A stretch of DNA of 64,000 bases, taken from an uncultured Pelagibacteraceae bacterium (GTDB lineage Bacteria > Pseudomonadota > Alphaproteobacteria > Pelagibacterales > Pelagibacteraceae). The DNA lies in the NCBI GenBank assembly GCA_902556905.1, contig CACDYK010000007.1:1-64000 (forward strand), read 5' to 3'. Positions 16,550 through 26,391 of this stretch are shown here, in pieces; position 1 is the first letter of the stretch; every line of letters starts with the position of its first letter. The translations under genes and the position numbers were made by a program. The notes beneath the pieces were generated by a model. It searched no databases and had not been told where the DNA came from. It was given only the letters and a program-made list of their open reading frames with translations.

Positions 16550-18178
16550 ATGATCATTAAAAATTTAATAGTTAGTTTAAGCCAATTTTATTTTAAATTA
16601 AAAGCAAGTTTAAAAGAATTTTATCAAAACTCTAATTTTTACGATAAAAAAATATCTAAAACTAAAAATATTACTTTTGATTACAAACCAAGTCCCTACT
16701 TATTATCTTCAATAGTCAAATATCAAAAAAAAAAATACAATATTGAAGACTTTGCTTTAGAAACTATTTGGCAAAATAATTTAAAATATGAAGAATATGA
16801 AAAGTTAAATAATTTTTTTTGGTTTTTTAGTTTAGATTTAAAATCTTCAAAGAAAACTACTCAATCAATTATTAATAACTGGATTAACAGGAATGATTGT
16901 TATAATCCAAAAAGTTGGGATTTTGATATAACTTCTAAAAGAATAATTTCCTGGCTATCAAATCATCAATTGACTTATGAAAATTGTGATGAAGATTTCA
17001 AAAAAAAATTTAATCTAAGTATTCAAAAACAAACAAACCACCTATTAAATGAAATAAAAAATTTAACTGAGGTTGAAAATAAGATTATTGGATGCGCAGC
17101 AGTTATTTTAACAGGCTTAGCTTATCAAAATAATAATGATTATCTTGTTAATGGTTTAAATCTTTTAAAAAAAATTATTAAATCTTCAATTAATAATCAA
17201 GGATTTCCAAAATCTAGAGATATTAAACAACTTATTTTTTACTTAAAATATTTTATTATAATAAGAGAATGGTTTAAAGAATCTCAAAATACAATTCCAG
17301 AATATATTGATGAAACAATATATTACCTTGGTCAAAGCTATGCATTTATATGGCAAAATATTAATCAAGACATTTTTTTTAATGGTAACTACATTTCAAA
17401 CAATAATGAGTTTGATCAGTATCTTAAAAGATTTGGATATGTATTTAAAAATGAAAATAAGGAACTTGCGGGTTATGTAATTCTTAAAAATAAGAAAATT
17501 ATATTAACAATGGATATTGGAGATAGTCCAAGTAATAATTTTTCTAAATCTTACCAGGCTGGCGCACTTTCATTTGAGATTATTTCAAATGGTAAAAAAT
17601 TGATAACTAATTCTGGTTATTTTGTTAATAAAAATAATAAGTTAAATAAACTTTCGAAAAGTTCTGCTTTACACAACACATTAACAATTGAAGACCATTC
17701 TTCTTGTGATTTTAAAAAAATAAATAAATCAAATCTGATTATTGGAAAAGGTATAAATATAAATAAAAAAAATATTGTATTTGAAGATAATTATTGGAAG
17801 ATATCTGGTTCTCACGATGGTTACTTAAAAAAATTTAAATCGATACATGAAAGAGAGGTTGAATTTTATCCAGAACAAATGAAATTTGTTGGTTTTGATA
17901 AGTTATCAAGAAAAGATGCATCCCAAAATATAAAATTTGATATACGATTTCATTTAGATCCAAACACCAAAGTAATGAAGACACAAGATAATAAATCAAT
18001 TCTTATAGAATTAGAAGATGAAGGTTGGAAATTTAATTGTGATAATTTTGATATAAATATTGATAATGGATTATATTTAGGTATTAAAAATTCATACAAA
18101 GAAAATCAAAACATATGTATATCAGGAATAAGTACAATAAACAATCAGACAATAAAATGGGAAATTACTAAGTTATAA
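16550..18178 (+). CDS. Heparinase II/III-family protein
   Basis: A 542-residue protein. The N-terminal half is an alpha-helical toroid-like region (WDFDITSKRIISWLSNH is a typical segment); the C-terminal half is a beta-rich region with SYQAGALSFEIISNGKKL, ITNSGYFV and SALHNTLTIEDHSS, typical of the heparinase II/III C-terminal domain. Family members are polysaccharide lyases. In alphaproteobacteria this gene sits between rpe or rsmB and purH, and its substrate is unknown. No signal peptide is evident. Its stop overlaps the purH start in TAATG. Confidence 0.85.
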   Translation: MIIKNLIVSLSQFYFKLKASLKEFYQNSNFYDKKISKTKNITFDYKPSPYLLSSIVKYQKKKYNIEDFALETIWQNNLKYEEYEKLNNFFWFFSLDLKSSKKTTQSIINNWINRNDCYNPKSWDFDITSKRIISWLSNHQLTYENCDEDFKKKFNLSIQKQTNHLLNEIKNLTEVENKIIGCAAVILTGLAYQNNNDYLVNGLNLLKKIIKSSINNQGFPKSRDIKQLIFYLKYFIIIREWFKESQNTIPEYIDETIYYLGQSYAFIWQNINQDIFFNGNYISNNNEFDQYLKRFGYVFKNENKELAGYVILKNKKIILTMDIGDSPSNNFSKSYQAGALSFEIISNGKKLITNSGYFVNKNNKLNKLSKSSALHNTLTIEDHSSCDFKKINKSNLIIGKGININKKNIVFEDNYWKISGSHDGYLKKFKSIHEREVEFYPEQMKFVGFDKLSRKDASQNIKFDIRFHLDPNTKVMKTQDNKSILIELEDEGWKFNCDNFDINIDNGLYLGIKNSYKENQNICISGISTINNQTIKWEITKL

Positions 18179-19713
18179 TGAAAAAAATACAAACAGCTCT
18201 TATTTCTGTCTCAGATAAAAAAAATTTAAAGCCACTTTTAAACTCATTAAAAAAGAATAATATAAGAATTATCAGTTCAGGTGGCACCTATAAAGAAATT
18301 AAAAAATTAAAATTTAAATGTCTTGAGGTTTCAGAGTTTACCAATTCACCTGAAATATTAGAAGGTAGAGTAAAAACTCTTCATCCTAAAATTCATGCAG
18401 GGATCTTAAATAAAAGAAAAAACAAAACTCACCTAAAAGATCTTAAGAAAAACAATTTTGAAAATATAGATTTAGTTATTGTAAACTTTTATCCATTTGA
18501 AGAAACACTAAAAAAAACAAAAAATCATAATAAAATAATTGAAAATATCGATGTGGGGGGACCAACAATGGTAAGATCTGCTGCTAAAAATTATAAAGAT
18601 GTAACTGTTATTACCTCATCAGATCAATATGAAGATCTAATTGATGAATTAAAAAAAAATAAAGGTTTTACTTCATTAAAATTTAGGGAAAAATTATCTA
18701 GAATTGCTTTTACTGAAACCGCTTATTATGATTCTGCTATTTCTGAATATTTTAATAAAAAAAATAATATAAATTTTCCAAAAAAAATAGTTTATCATGC
18801 AAATCTTATAGAAAATCCACGTTACGGAGAAAATCCACATCAAGAAAGTGGTATATATTCTAAAAATAATTCTATGGAAATAAATCAAATTCATGGGAAG
18901 CAATTAAGTTACAATAATTACAATGACATATTTTCAGCTCTAACTATTTCCAAATCACTCCCAAAAAATATTGGAACAGTAATAGTAAAACATGCAAATC
19001 CTTGTGGAGTTTCAGTAAATAAAGATCATCTTAAAAGTTATAAATTCGCATTAGCAAGCGATCCTATAAGTGCATTTGGAGGAATTGTGTCATGTAATTT
19101 TAAAATTAAAAAAAATGTAGCAATGGAATTAAATAAACTGTTTCTTGAAGTAATTATTTCAAATGGTTTTGATAGAGAAGCGCTAAAATTATTAAAGAAG
19201 AAAAAAAATTTAAGATTAATTGATGCTACTAATTATTCTTTCAATGAAAAATTAAAAGTTATATCTTCAAATAAAGAGTTATTGGTACAGACTGAAGATT
19301 TAAAAAAATTCAACAATAAAGATTTTAAAATTGTATCCAAGAGAAAACCAAATTCAAAACAAATGAAAGATCTTGTTTTTGCATTTAATATTTGTCGATA
19401 TGTAAAGTCTAATGCTATTGTGCTTGCAGTCAATGGAACAACAGCAGGCATCGGTTCTGGACAACCAAGTCGTTTGGATAGTTGTCAAATTGCAATAGAT
19501 AAAATGAAAAAATTTTTTAATGCAGAAGAAGAATTAGTAGCTGCGTCAGATGCCTTTTTTCCATTTGTTGATGGCATTGAAAAATTGATTCAATCAGGTG
19601 TAACTGCGGTCATACAGCCTTCTGGATCTATTCGAGACAAGGAAATAATTAATTTTGCCAACGAAACAAATACAATTTTAGTTTTTTCAAAAACTAGACA
19701 TTTTAGACATTGA
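18178..19713 (+). CDS. purH: Bifunctional AICAR formyltransferase/IMP cyclohydrolase PurH
   Basis: A 511-residue enzyme catalysing the last two steps of IMP synthesis. The N-terminal cyclohydrolase domain shows VSDKKNLKPL, ISSGGTYKEI and EGRVKTLHPKIHAGI. The transformylase domain shows RYGENPHQE, IVKHANPCGVS, SDPISAFGGIV and a C-terminal SDAFFPFVDGIE. It is translationally coupled to the heparinase-like gene and overlaps phhB tail-to-tail by 11 bases. Confidence 0.97.
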   Translation: MKKIQTALISVSDKKNLKPLLNSLKKNNIRIISSGGTYKEIKKLKFKCLEVSEFTNSPEILEGRVKTLHPKIHAGILNKRKNKTHLKDLKKNNFENIDLVIVNFYPFEETLKKTKNHNKIIENIDVGGPTMVRSAAKNYKDVTVITSSDQYEDLIDELKKNKGFTSLKFREKLSRIAFTETAYYDSAISEYFNKKNNINFPKKIVYHANLIENPRYGENPHQESGIYSKNNSMEINQIHGKQLSYNNYNDIFSALTISKSLPKNIGTVIVKHANPCGVSVNKDHLKSYKFALASDPISAFGGIVSCNFKIKKNVAMELNKLFLEVIISNGFDREALKLLKKKKNLRLIDATNYSFNEKLKVISSNKELLVQTEDLKKFNNKDFKIVSKRKPNSKQMKDLVFAFNICRYVKSNAIVLAVNGTTAGIGSGQPSRLDSCQIAIDKMKKFFNAEEELVAASDAFFPFVDGIEKLIQSGVTAVIQPSGSIRDKEIINFANETNTILVFSKTRHFRH

Positions 19714-20047
19714 TTAGTTGATCTATTTTTGCAGCTAAAATAAAGTCATTTTCTGATAAACCCTCAATAGCATGAGTTGTAATTTTTATTTCCGCATAAC
19801 CCCAACCAAATGATATGTCTGGATGATGCCCTTCATCTTCTGAAATTTCTCCAACTCTATTAATAAAGTTCTGGCTTTCTAAAAAATTTTTAAAATTAAA
19901 TTTTTTATTTAAAAAAAAAACTTTTTTTTCATCTTTAAAAATATCCCAACCTTCAACTTTTTTTTGGTATTTATGAATTTCAGATATATCAAAAGGTAAA
20001 ACTCCACCTTCGCAAGGAATACATTTTTTATTTAAAAGATCACTCAT
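19703..20047 (-). CDS. phhB: Pterin-4a-carbinolamine dehydratase
   Basis: A 114-residue protein of the PCD/DCoH family that dehydrates 4a-hydroxytetrahydropterin. The active-site motif EGHHPD is present, followed by GWGYAEIKITTHAI, and the N-terminal CIPCEGG is typical. No phenylalanine hydroxylase is in the window, so it may serve molybdopterin or other pterin chemistry. It overlaps purH by 11 bases, and tRNA-Gly lies 10 bases upstream. Confidence 0.93.
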   Translation of the reverse strand: MSDLLNKKCIPCEGGVLPFDISEIHKYQKKVEGWDIFKDEKKVFFLNKKFNFKNFLESQNFINRVGEISEDEGHHPDISFGWGYAEIKITTHAIEGLSENDFILAAKIDQLINV

Positions 20048-20057
20048 ACTTGAATTT

Positions 20058-20132
20058 TGGAGCGGGCAAAGGGGGTCGAACCCTCGACCTTCTCGTTGGC
20101 AACGAGACGCTCTACCACTGAGCTATGCCCGC
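20058..20132 (-). tRNA. tRNA-Gly (GCC)
   Basis: The minus strand folds into a full cloverleaf. The acceptor stem pairs GCGGGCA with TGCCCGC, the D arm is GCTCAGTGGTAGAGC, the anticodon arm is CTCGTTGCCAACGAG with anticodon GCC, and the T arm is GAGGGTTCGACCCCC. The 3' CCA is encoded. It is the only tRNA in the window. Confidence 0.97.
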
Positions 20133-20207
20133 TTATTCATTCAGATATGAAAATAGAAGCTTTTTGTAAATTTAGCAAGGAATAATGTGTGAATAGTCCC
20201 AGGAACA

Positions 20208-21068
20208 TTAAGATTTTTCATATGATAATTCCTCTAATTTTTTTTTAAAAATATTATTTAATTTATCTTTAAGATCATCATTTAGAATTATTTTCCAATT
20301 ATTTTTTGGACCTAAGTTAAAAAAAGGAATTTTTTTATCTCCAAATTTTGACTTTGGTGATTCTGAAAAACCCTCATTTTTTTCTTTTTCTTTTAACTTT
20401 GAAAATGATGTTGAGCCAATGGCATTTTTAATTTTATTCTTATTTATTTTTTCTTTGCTTTTAGTAGTCTGATTAATAAAAGTAATTACTTCAGTTAATA
20501 CTTTGTAAGTTTGATTTAGTAAATCCTCATATCTAATTATCTTAATTGGTATTTTTTTTTGAATTTTCCATGACTCAAAATTTGTGTCCCATGAACTGAT
20601 AAATTGAAAATCACTATACCCATCTTTTTCAAACTTATTAACATCATATATGTATTGGTTTTTATTTGTTATCCATTTAAATGCCTGATCATCATTCATT
20701 TCATAAAAGTTTTTAAGTGAAGTAATCACATTTCTTGGGTCTCTAACAACATAAATACAACCGATAGAGTTTTCTTTATTAGTAAAATCAAAATTATTTA
20801 ATGCCCCAAATGCATTATGAGTTTTAAAAAATCTTAATTTTTTATCTTGATTAATTTTTTCTTGAGCTTTTATCCAAAATTTTATTGTATCAGTAACAAC
20901 TTTAGGGTCATAATTGAATTCATTAAAAAATTTTTTTTGTGGAAATTGATCAATATTTTTTAAAACACTTTCATCATAAAAACCATCTTTAGTATAATAA
21001 TATGATGATAGTAAAATTCTAAGCCATGTATTTCCACTTTTAGGGTAAGATGTAATCCAAAATATCAT
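20208..21068 (-). CDS. Sulfotransferase domain protein (copy 1 of 4)
   Basis: A 286-residue cytosolic-type sulfotransferase that would move sulfate from PAPS to an acceptor. It has the 5'-phosphosulfate loop SYPKSGNTWLR at residues 6-16, the KTHNAFG segment with the catalytic His, the 3'-phosphate motif VVRDPRNVITS, and the C-terminal FNLGPKNNWK that corresponds to the RKGxxGxWKN motif. The acceptor is unknown. Related copies are at 31342, 32208 and 42610. It lies between tRNA-Gly and the Lon-N gene. Confidence 0.9.
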   Translation of the reverse strand: MIFWITSYPKSGNTWLRILLSSYYYTKDGFYDESVLKNIDQFPQKKFFNEFNYDPKVVTDTIKFWIKAQEKINQDKKLRFFKTHNAFGALNNFDFTNKENSIGCIYVVRDPRNVITSLKNFYEMNDDQAFKWITNKNQYIYDVNKFEKDGYSDFQFISSWDTNFESWKIQKKIPIKIIRYEDLLNQTYKVLTEVITFINQTTKSKEKINKNKIKNAIGSTSFSKLKEKEKNEGFSESPKSKFGDKKIPFFNLGPKNNWKIILNDDLKDKLNNIFKKKLEELSYEKS

Positions 21069-21117
21069 TGTATAAATATTATAGATGATTAATATTAGTT
21101 TTAATAATTTATTTTAA

Positions 21118-21756
21118 ATGAAAAATTTACCTAAAATTTTACCTATTTTTCCTCTTAGCAATTTTATAATATTTCCAAAAACCACTGTCCCATTAAATAT
21201 ATTTGAACCAAGATATATAGATATGATAAATGACAGTATGAAATCCAATAAACTTATTGGAATGATTCAGCCAAAAAAAGTAAACGATGATTTAACTCCT
21301 CCTATTTTACACAATATTGGCTGTCTTGGAAAAATAACAAGTTTTAGGGAAACTGAAGATAAAAGGTATTTGATAGAGTTAAAAGGTTTAATTAGATTTG
21401 AAGTTATAAAAGAAATTGAGTCTAACAAAAAATATAGAGAATATAGTGTTGATTTTAAACGTTTTGAAGATGATCTTAATGACAAAAAAGAACAACTTAA
21501 ATTTTCTGACCTAGAATTAATTTTTAAAGATTTAAAAACATTATTCGAAAAAAGAGGTTTTATAATAAATTGGAAAGAACTTGAAAAGCAAAGTTTAGAT
21601 GAGACAATTAATGCTTTAGCAATGGCCTCACCATTCTCGTTAGAAGAAAAACAAGTCTTATTAGAGGCGGAAAACCTTAATATAAGAAAAAACAAAATAG
21701 CTGAGATTTTAACTACTTATACATACGATATTTTTGATAATACAACTCTTCAATAA
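21118..21756 (+). CDS. LON peptidase substrate-binding domain protein
   Basis: A 212-residue protein made up of a Lon N-terminal (PUA-like) domain without ATPase or protease parts. It shows LPIFPLSNFIIFPKTTVPLN, then FEPRYIDMIND, IGMIQP and IGCLGKIT, the usual order for this family. Stand-alone Lon-N proteins are common in alphaproteobacteria near trxA and ubiquinone or ftsK genes; their role is not established. Divergent from sulfotransferase copy 1 and tail-to-tail with the ubiH-like gene. Confidence 0.9.
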   Translation: MKNLPKILPIFPLSNFIIFPKTTVPLNIFEPRYIDMINDSMKSNKLIGMIQPKKVNDDLTPPILHNIGCLGKITSFRETEDKRYLIELKGLIRFEVIKEIESNKKYREYSVDFKRFEDDLNDKKEQLKFSDLELIFKDLKTLFEKRGFIINWKELEKQSLDETINALAMASPFSLEEKQVLLEAENLNIRKNKIAEILTTYTYDIFDNTTLQ

Positions 21757-21757
21757 A

Positions 21758-22837
21758 CTAAAATAAAACGCCTCTATCTGCAATTGTGGTAAACATTTTA
21801 TTTATAGGCGGATACTTGCCAATGAGTTTAACTGACTTACTTAAAAAACTAGTTTTCATTTTTCTCTCTATATTAAAAAATTCATGAATTAGATCTACAC
21901 CATTTGAAAAAATAAAGTTTTTATGTCTTAATTTTTTTTGAAATTCTGAATTGATAGAGATATCTAATGACAAACCAAGATCCAATTTTTTTTTAATGAT
22001 CTCTGAAAGAATTTTTATATCTCTAATTGTCATATTAAATCCTTGGCCAGCTAGGGGATGAACCTTATGCAACAAATCTCCAAATGCTAAAATATTAGCA
22101 TGATAATAAGATCTTAAATTTAATGATTTTAACTCAAAACTATTAATTTTATCTATATTTCTAATTTTATATTTAAAATTTTTATCTTTTATTAGTTGCT
22201 CTATATTTTCTACTCTTCGATTATTTGAATTATGAACTGAGTATACAATAGAAGTTTTTTTATTTGAAATTGGTAAAAAAGCTAAAGGTCCTTTTTTTGT
22301 AAAAATTTGAGAAGCTGTATCATTTTCAATTTGATCATGTGTAATAATAGTCGTATATGCGGTACTGTTATACTTTTTAGTTATCTTTTTACTAAAATAT
22401 CGAGTTGTAATAAAATTAGATGTATCGCAATTTATTATAAGTTCATATTTATTCAAAAAATGAAAGTTTTTTATATTTGAAAATCTTGATCTAAAAAATT
22501 TATTTTTTGATAAATCTTTCTCAAGTAATTTATATAATTCAAAATTTTTAAGAATTGAAAAAAGTTGGTCGTTATTAGTTTTGAAATCAATTATCTTTTC
22601 TCTATTTAAATTTTCTGAAAATATTTCTATTCTTTTTAATTTCCAAATAAGTTTTTCAATATTAATTATATTACTATTAAAAAAATCAATATTATTCTTT
22701 GAAATTCCAATTGTTCTTAGATCAGTAATTTTTAAATTTTTTTTGTTAAAAAATACATCAACATCAATTTCATAATTAACAAGCGCCTTAGCCAATGTCA
22801 GGGCTGTCAAACCACTACCAAGTATACAAACTGTCAT
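21758..22837 (-). CDS. FAD monooxygenase, UbiH/COQ6 family
   Basis: About 359 residues from the ATG at 22835-22837; a TTG 39 bases upstream is less likely because it would precede the Rossmann strand. The FAD-binding fold begins MTVCILGSGLTALTLAKALV, and the second FAD motif is FGDLLHKVHPLAGQGFNMT followed by D in IRDIKIL. These mark aromatic-ring hydroxylases of ubiquinone synthesis (UbiH, UbiF, UbiI, UbiL or UbiM; which position is hydroxylated cannot be told). The sequence is divergent and Lys/Asn/Ile-rich. Divergent from ftsK. Confidence 0.82.
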   Translation of the reverse strand: MTVCILGSGLTALTLAKALVNYEIDVDVFFNKKNLKITDLRTIGISKNNIDFFNSNIINIEKLIWKLKRIEIFSENLNREKIIDFKTNNDQLFSILKNFELYKLLEKDLSKNKFFRSRFSNIKNFHFLNKYELIINCDTSNFITTRYFSKKITKKYNSTAYTTIITHDQIENDTASQIFTKKGPLAFLPISNKKTSIVYSVHNSNNRRVENIEQLIKDKNFKYKIRNIDKINSFELKSLNLRSYYHANILAFGDLLHKVHPLAGQGFNMTIRDIKILSEIIKKKLDLGLSLDISINSEFQKKLRHKNFIFSNGVDLIHEFFNIERKMKTSFLSKSVKLIGKYPPINKMFTTIADRGVLF

Positions 22838-22899
22838 AATATTTTTAATTTTAACAATAAAAATTAGATGATACAAAGTGATTAAATTGATTCATTTAT

Positions 22900-24984
22900 A
22901 TGAATATTAAAAAAATAGCTAATTCATTGCTTAATTTCGCCATTAAAAGATTGGCAGAAATATTTGGTATTTTAATTTCTCTAACAGGTGTGATGTTATT
23001 TTTGGCACTAATAACTTATTCGCCAAATGATCCAAATTTCATTTTTCCTGAAAATACAAAGATTGAAAACTTAATGGGTTTTCAGGGTAGTTTTGTATCT
23101 GATTTATTTTTTCAATCAGTCGGATTAATATCCTATCTAATTCCTTTTACGCTTATATTTACAGGTATTAACATTTTAAATACAAAAGATTTTTTTTTAT
23201 TTATTGAAAATAATTTTTTTGTAATTTTATATTTAATATTTGGAACACTTTTTTTTGCTCATTATTATTCTGATACATATGCTCTTTACATAAATGGTAA
23301 TAGCGGATTTGTTGGAGATTATCTAGGTCAAACATTTCTTAAATCTATAATATTAATGAATGAAGGTATTTTTTTTTATACTTTAATTTTAATTATTATA
23401 ATTTTATTTTTAATTAGTATTAATTTTAGTCCAAGAAATTTTTTAATGTTTATTAAAAAAATTTTAAATATTTTTAATAAGAATGATAAAAAAAATTATA
23501 CAGATAAAAGTGAAATAATTAGTGAGTATATACCACAAGATCAAATAAAAAACCTTATTCAGGAAGATTTGCCTTTTATAAAAAGTGAAAATAAGTCAGA
23601 AACAAAAATTAGATTCAAACTACCAAATCTTGAATTATTGAAAATTCCTACTAAAAAAGAAAGAGAAAATTTTGAAAAAAATGAAACACATGATCCAGAA
23701 TTTTTAGAAAAGATACTGATGGATTTTGGTGTTAGTGGAAATATTAAAAAAGTTAGTCATGGACCTGTGGTTACTCTTAATGAGTTTGAGCCTGCAGCTG
23801 GAGTAAAAGTTTCTAAAATAATAAATTTATCAGATGATATAGCAAGAAATACAAGTTCTGAATCTGCTAGGATAGCAACAATACCAGGAAGTAATACCGT
23901 GGGGATAGAGCTTCCAAACAACATAAGAGAAAATGTTTATTTAAGTGAAATTTTGGCTAACTCTGACTTCAAGAAAAAAGATATTAAATTGCCAATAGCG
24001 CTTGGTAAAAACATTTCTGGCAAACCAGTTGTTGACGACTTAGCTTCCATGCCTCATCTTCTTATTGCAGGAACCACAGGATCAGGAAAGTCAGTTTGTA
24101 TCAATACAATTATTTTATCTCTTCTTTATCGGCATACACCTGATAAATGTAAATTTATTTTAATTGACCCAAAAATGCTTGAACTATCAACGTATGAGGG
24201 TATTCCACATTTACTTTGTCCAGTAATTACTGAAGCTAAGAAAGCAGCTTCTGTTCTCGGTTGGGTCGTTAAAGAAATGGAAAGCAGATATAGATTAATG
24301 ACAAAAGAAGGTGTTAGAAACATTGATGGATATAATGCTAAACATAAATTGCCTATGCCATATATAGTTGTTGTTGTCGACGAAATGTCAGACTTAATGT
24401 TAGTTGCTGGTAAAGAGATTGAAAATTATATTCAAAAATTATCTCAAATGGCTCGAGCTGCTGGCATTCATATAATAATGGCAACTCAAAGACCAAGTGT
24501 TGACGTCATTACTGGTACTATAAAAGCTAATTTTCCAACTAGAATATCTTTTCAGGTTACCTCAAAAATAGACAGTAGAACTATTCTTGGAGAACAGGGG
24601 GCTGAACAGTTACTGGGTAAAGGAGATATGCTTTATATGTCTTCTGCTAACAGAATAGTAAGAATACATGCACCATTTGTGTCAGATAACGAGATTGAAA
24701 AAATAAATAATTCTTTAAGAATTCAAGCTGAGCCAGATTATATCGACGAAATATTAAACTTTGCTGATGAAAAGGAGATTGGCGATAGTCAAAGTCAAGG
24801 TGATAAAGATGAATTGTATCAACAAGCACTAGAAATAATTAGATCAGAAGGTAAAGCCTCAACTTCATTTTTACAAAGAAAACTACAAATTGGTTATAAT
24901 AGAGCTGCAAGAATTATTGACATGATGGAAGCTGATAGAATTGTGAGCAAAGCGAATCATGTTGGTAAAAGAGATGTTCTTTAA
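22900..24984 (+). CDS. ftsK: DNA translocase FtsK
   Basis: A 694-residue membrane-anchored DNA pump for chromosome dimer resolution and terminus segregation at division. Four N-terminal membrane helices lie within about residues 18-175, followed by a short linker rather than the long one of E. coli. The motor has Walker A LIAGTTGSGKSVC, Walker B IVVVVDEMSDL and MATQRPSVDVITG. The C-terminal winged gamma domain (residues about 630-694) reads KASTSFLQRKLQIGYNRAAR. It overlaps the lolA start in TAATG. Confidence 0.97.
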   Translation: MNIKKIANSLLNFAIKRLAEIFGILISLTGVMLFLALITYSPNDPNFIFPENTKIENLMGFQGSFVSDLFFQSVGLISYLIPFTLIFTGINILNTKDFFLFIENNFFVILYLIFGTLFFAHYYSDTYALYINGNSGFVGDYLGQTFLKSIILMNEGIFFYTLILIIIILFLISINFSPRNFLMFIKKILNIFNKNDKKNYTDKSEIISEYIPQDQIKNLIQEDLPFIKSENKSETKIRFKLPNLELLKIPTKKERENFEKNETHDPEFLEKILMDFGVSGNIKKVSHGPVVTLNEFEPAAGVKVSKIINLSDDIARNTSSESARIATIPGSNTVGIELPNNIRENVYLSEILANSDFKKKDIKLPIALGKNISGKPVVDDLASMPHLLIAGTTGSGKSVCINTIILSLLYRHTPDKCKFILIDPKMLELSTYEGIPHLLCPVITEAKKAASVLGWVVKEMESRYRLMTKEGVRNIDGYNAKHKLPMPYIVVVVDEMSDLMLVAGKEIENYIQKLSQMARAAGIHIIMATQRPSVDVITGTIKANFPTRISFQVTSKIDSRTILGEQGAEQLLGKGDMLYMSSANRIVRIHAPFVSDNEIEKINNSLRIQAEPDYIDEILNFADEKEIGDSQSQGDKDELYQQALEIIRSEGKASTSFLQRKLQIGYNRAARIIDMMEADRIVSKANHVGKRDVL

Positions 24985-25529
24985 TGCTTAAATACTATTT
25001 TATTTTTATTTTTATTTTTATTTTTTCTAACACAAATGCAAGTAATAAAGATAAAATAATAGAAAATTTGCAGAATACGGAAAACTTAAAATTTAAGTTT
25101 GAACAAAATATCAATGGAAAAATAGAAAATGGAAATTGTATAATTCAGTATCCAAAGAAAATTTATTGTAAATATATTAAAAATAATAAGATCTTAGTTT
25201 CCAATGGTAAATCCTTAGTAATTAAAACTAGAACTAGCTTTTATAGATATCCTTTAAAAAAAACACCACTAGATTTAATATTAGATAAACAATTTTTAAT
25301 CAAAAAAATAGGTAATTTAAAAGAACAAATATTAGATAGGACTTATATAAATTTTGAAATAGTAGAAAATAACAATGAAATAAATATTTTTTTTGATGAT
25401 CAAACATATAATTTAATTGGCTGGCAGACCAAAGATATTTATCAAAATGTTAATGTTACTTTACTTTACTCTATTCAATTAAATCAACAAATTGATAAAG
25501 ATTTGTTTAAACTACCTACACAAAACTAA
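24984..25529 (+). CDS. lolA: Outer-membrane lipoprotein carrier protein LolA
   Basis: A 181-residue periplasmic chaperone that shuttles lipoproteins to the outer membrane. The signal peptide is a run of Phe/Ile ending in SNTNAS near residue 20. The body matches LolA: LQNTENLKFKFEQNINGK, YPKKIYCKYI, LVSNGKSLVIK and TPLDLILD. The ftsK-lolA pairing is standard in alphaproteobacteria. The stop is shared with the GNAT gene on the other strand (CTAA at 25526-25529). Confidence 0.92.
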   Translation: MLKYYFIFIFIFIFSNTNASNKDKIIENLQNTENLKFKFEQNINGKIENGNCIIQYPKKIYCKYIKNNKILVSNGKSLVIKTRTSFYRYPLKKTPLDLILDKQFLIKKIGNLKEQILDRTYINFEIVENNNEINIFFDDQTYNLIGWQTKDIYQNVNVTLLYSIQLNQQIDKDLFKLPTQN

Positions 25530-26029
25530 ATTCTAATTTTTTCAGTTTTAAATATTTTCATTCCTCTGGCCAAATAATTATTTAAAGCATTTTTGTGATC
25601 TAGAGAACATGTATGAACCCAAACTCTATTGGTATTTTCTTTGAAAGATTTCTGAATTGCTTTTGATAATAAATATGATCCAAGCTTTTTATTTTGAAAT
25701 TCTTCTAACAACCCAAAGTAAGCAATTTCTACTTCTTTTTTCTCAGAATGAAATATCAATTCAAAGAAACCAGCTAAATCATCTTTAAATTTAAATACAT
25801 ATGTTTTAACTTTTTCACTAGAAACGTAATCTATCCATTGAGTTTCTGTCCAAACTAGTCGATCTATCCATTTATGTTTTTTACCAATATTTTTATAAAA
25901 AAATTTATTTAATTGAAAATTAATTGGATTTAACAAATTTAAAGAATAATCTTTAGTAGGTTGAATAACTTCATTCAAATCTTGAATAGAATTGATTTCT
26001 AAGTAGTTTCTTTGGACTTCTTCTGTCAC
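25526..26029 (-). CDS. GNAT-family N-acetyltransferase
   Basis: A 167-residue acetyl-CoA-dependent transferase. The acetyl-CoA-binding region is IAYFGLLEEFQNKKLGSYLL, followed by VWVHTCSLDHKNALNNYLARG, a typical GNAT C-terminal pattern. Translation starts at GTG (26027-26029), overlapping the HIT stop in GTGA, so it is coupled to the his operon tail. The substrate is unknown. Confidence 0.88.
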   Translation of the reverse strand: MTEEVQRNYLEINSIQDLNEVIQPTKDYSLNLLNPINFQLNKFFYKNIGKKHKWIDRLVWTETQWIDYVSSEKVKTYVFKFKDDLAGFFELIFHSEKKEVEIAYFGLLEEFQNKKLGSYLLSKAIQKSFKENTNRVWVHTCSLDHKNALNNYLARGMKIFKTEKIRI

Positions 26030-26391
26030 TCAACCATTTTTCCAACTTTTTCACCTCCAAATAAATGAAAGTGTAAGTGTGGAACCTCTTGACCACCATC
26101 GTCACTTATATTAGCGAGTGCTCTATAACCTCTGCCTACTTCTGTTGAAATACCTAGCTTTTTGGCTACTATATTGATACCCTTAAACAACCCAACCATT
26201 TCTTCTGAAGAGGCATTTAAACTAAATTCATCCAGATTAACATATTTTCCTTTTGGAATAATTAAAGCGTGAATTTTTTTTTGTGGATTAATATCATGAA
26301 AAGATAAAACAAACTCATCTTCATAAATTTTGTTACAAGGTATCTCTCCTCTTAAAATTTTTGCAAATATATTACTATCGTCATAACTCAT
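26026..26391 (-). CDS. HIT-family nucleotide-binding hydrolase
   Basis: A 121-residue histidine-triad protein with the triad HLHFHLFGG near residue 106, plus IFAKILRGEIPCNKIYED and HALIIPKG, as in HinT-type AMP-lysine or nucleoside phosphoramidate hydrolases. It overlaps hisE in ATGA and is itself overlapped by the GNAT start, making a tightly coupled operon end. Confidence 0.94.
   Translation of the reverse strand: MSYDDSNIFAKILRGEIPCNKIYEDEFVLSFHDINPQKKIHALIIPKGKYVNLDEFSLNASSEEMVGLFKGINIVAKKLGISTEVGRGYRALANISDDGGQEVPHLHFHLFGGEKVGKMVE

Noticed and set aside
21267-21695. A 142-residue minus-strand ORF opposite the Lon-N gene
   Set aside because: Shadow of a well-supported gene; Ser/Phe/Leu-rich composition typical of antisense to Lys/Glu-rich proteins.
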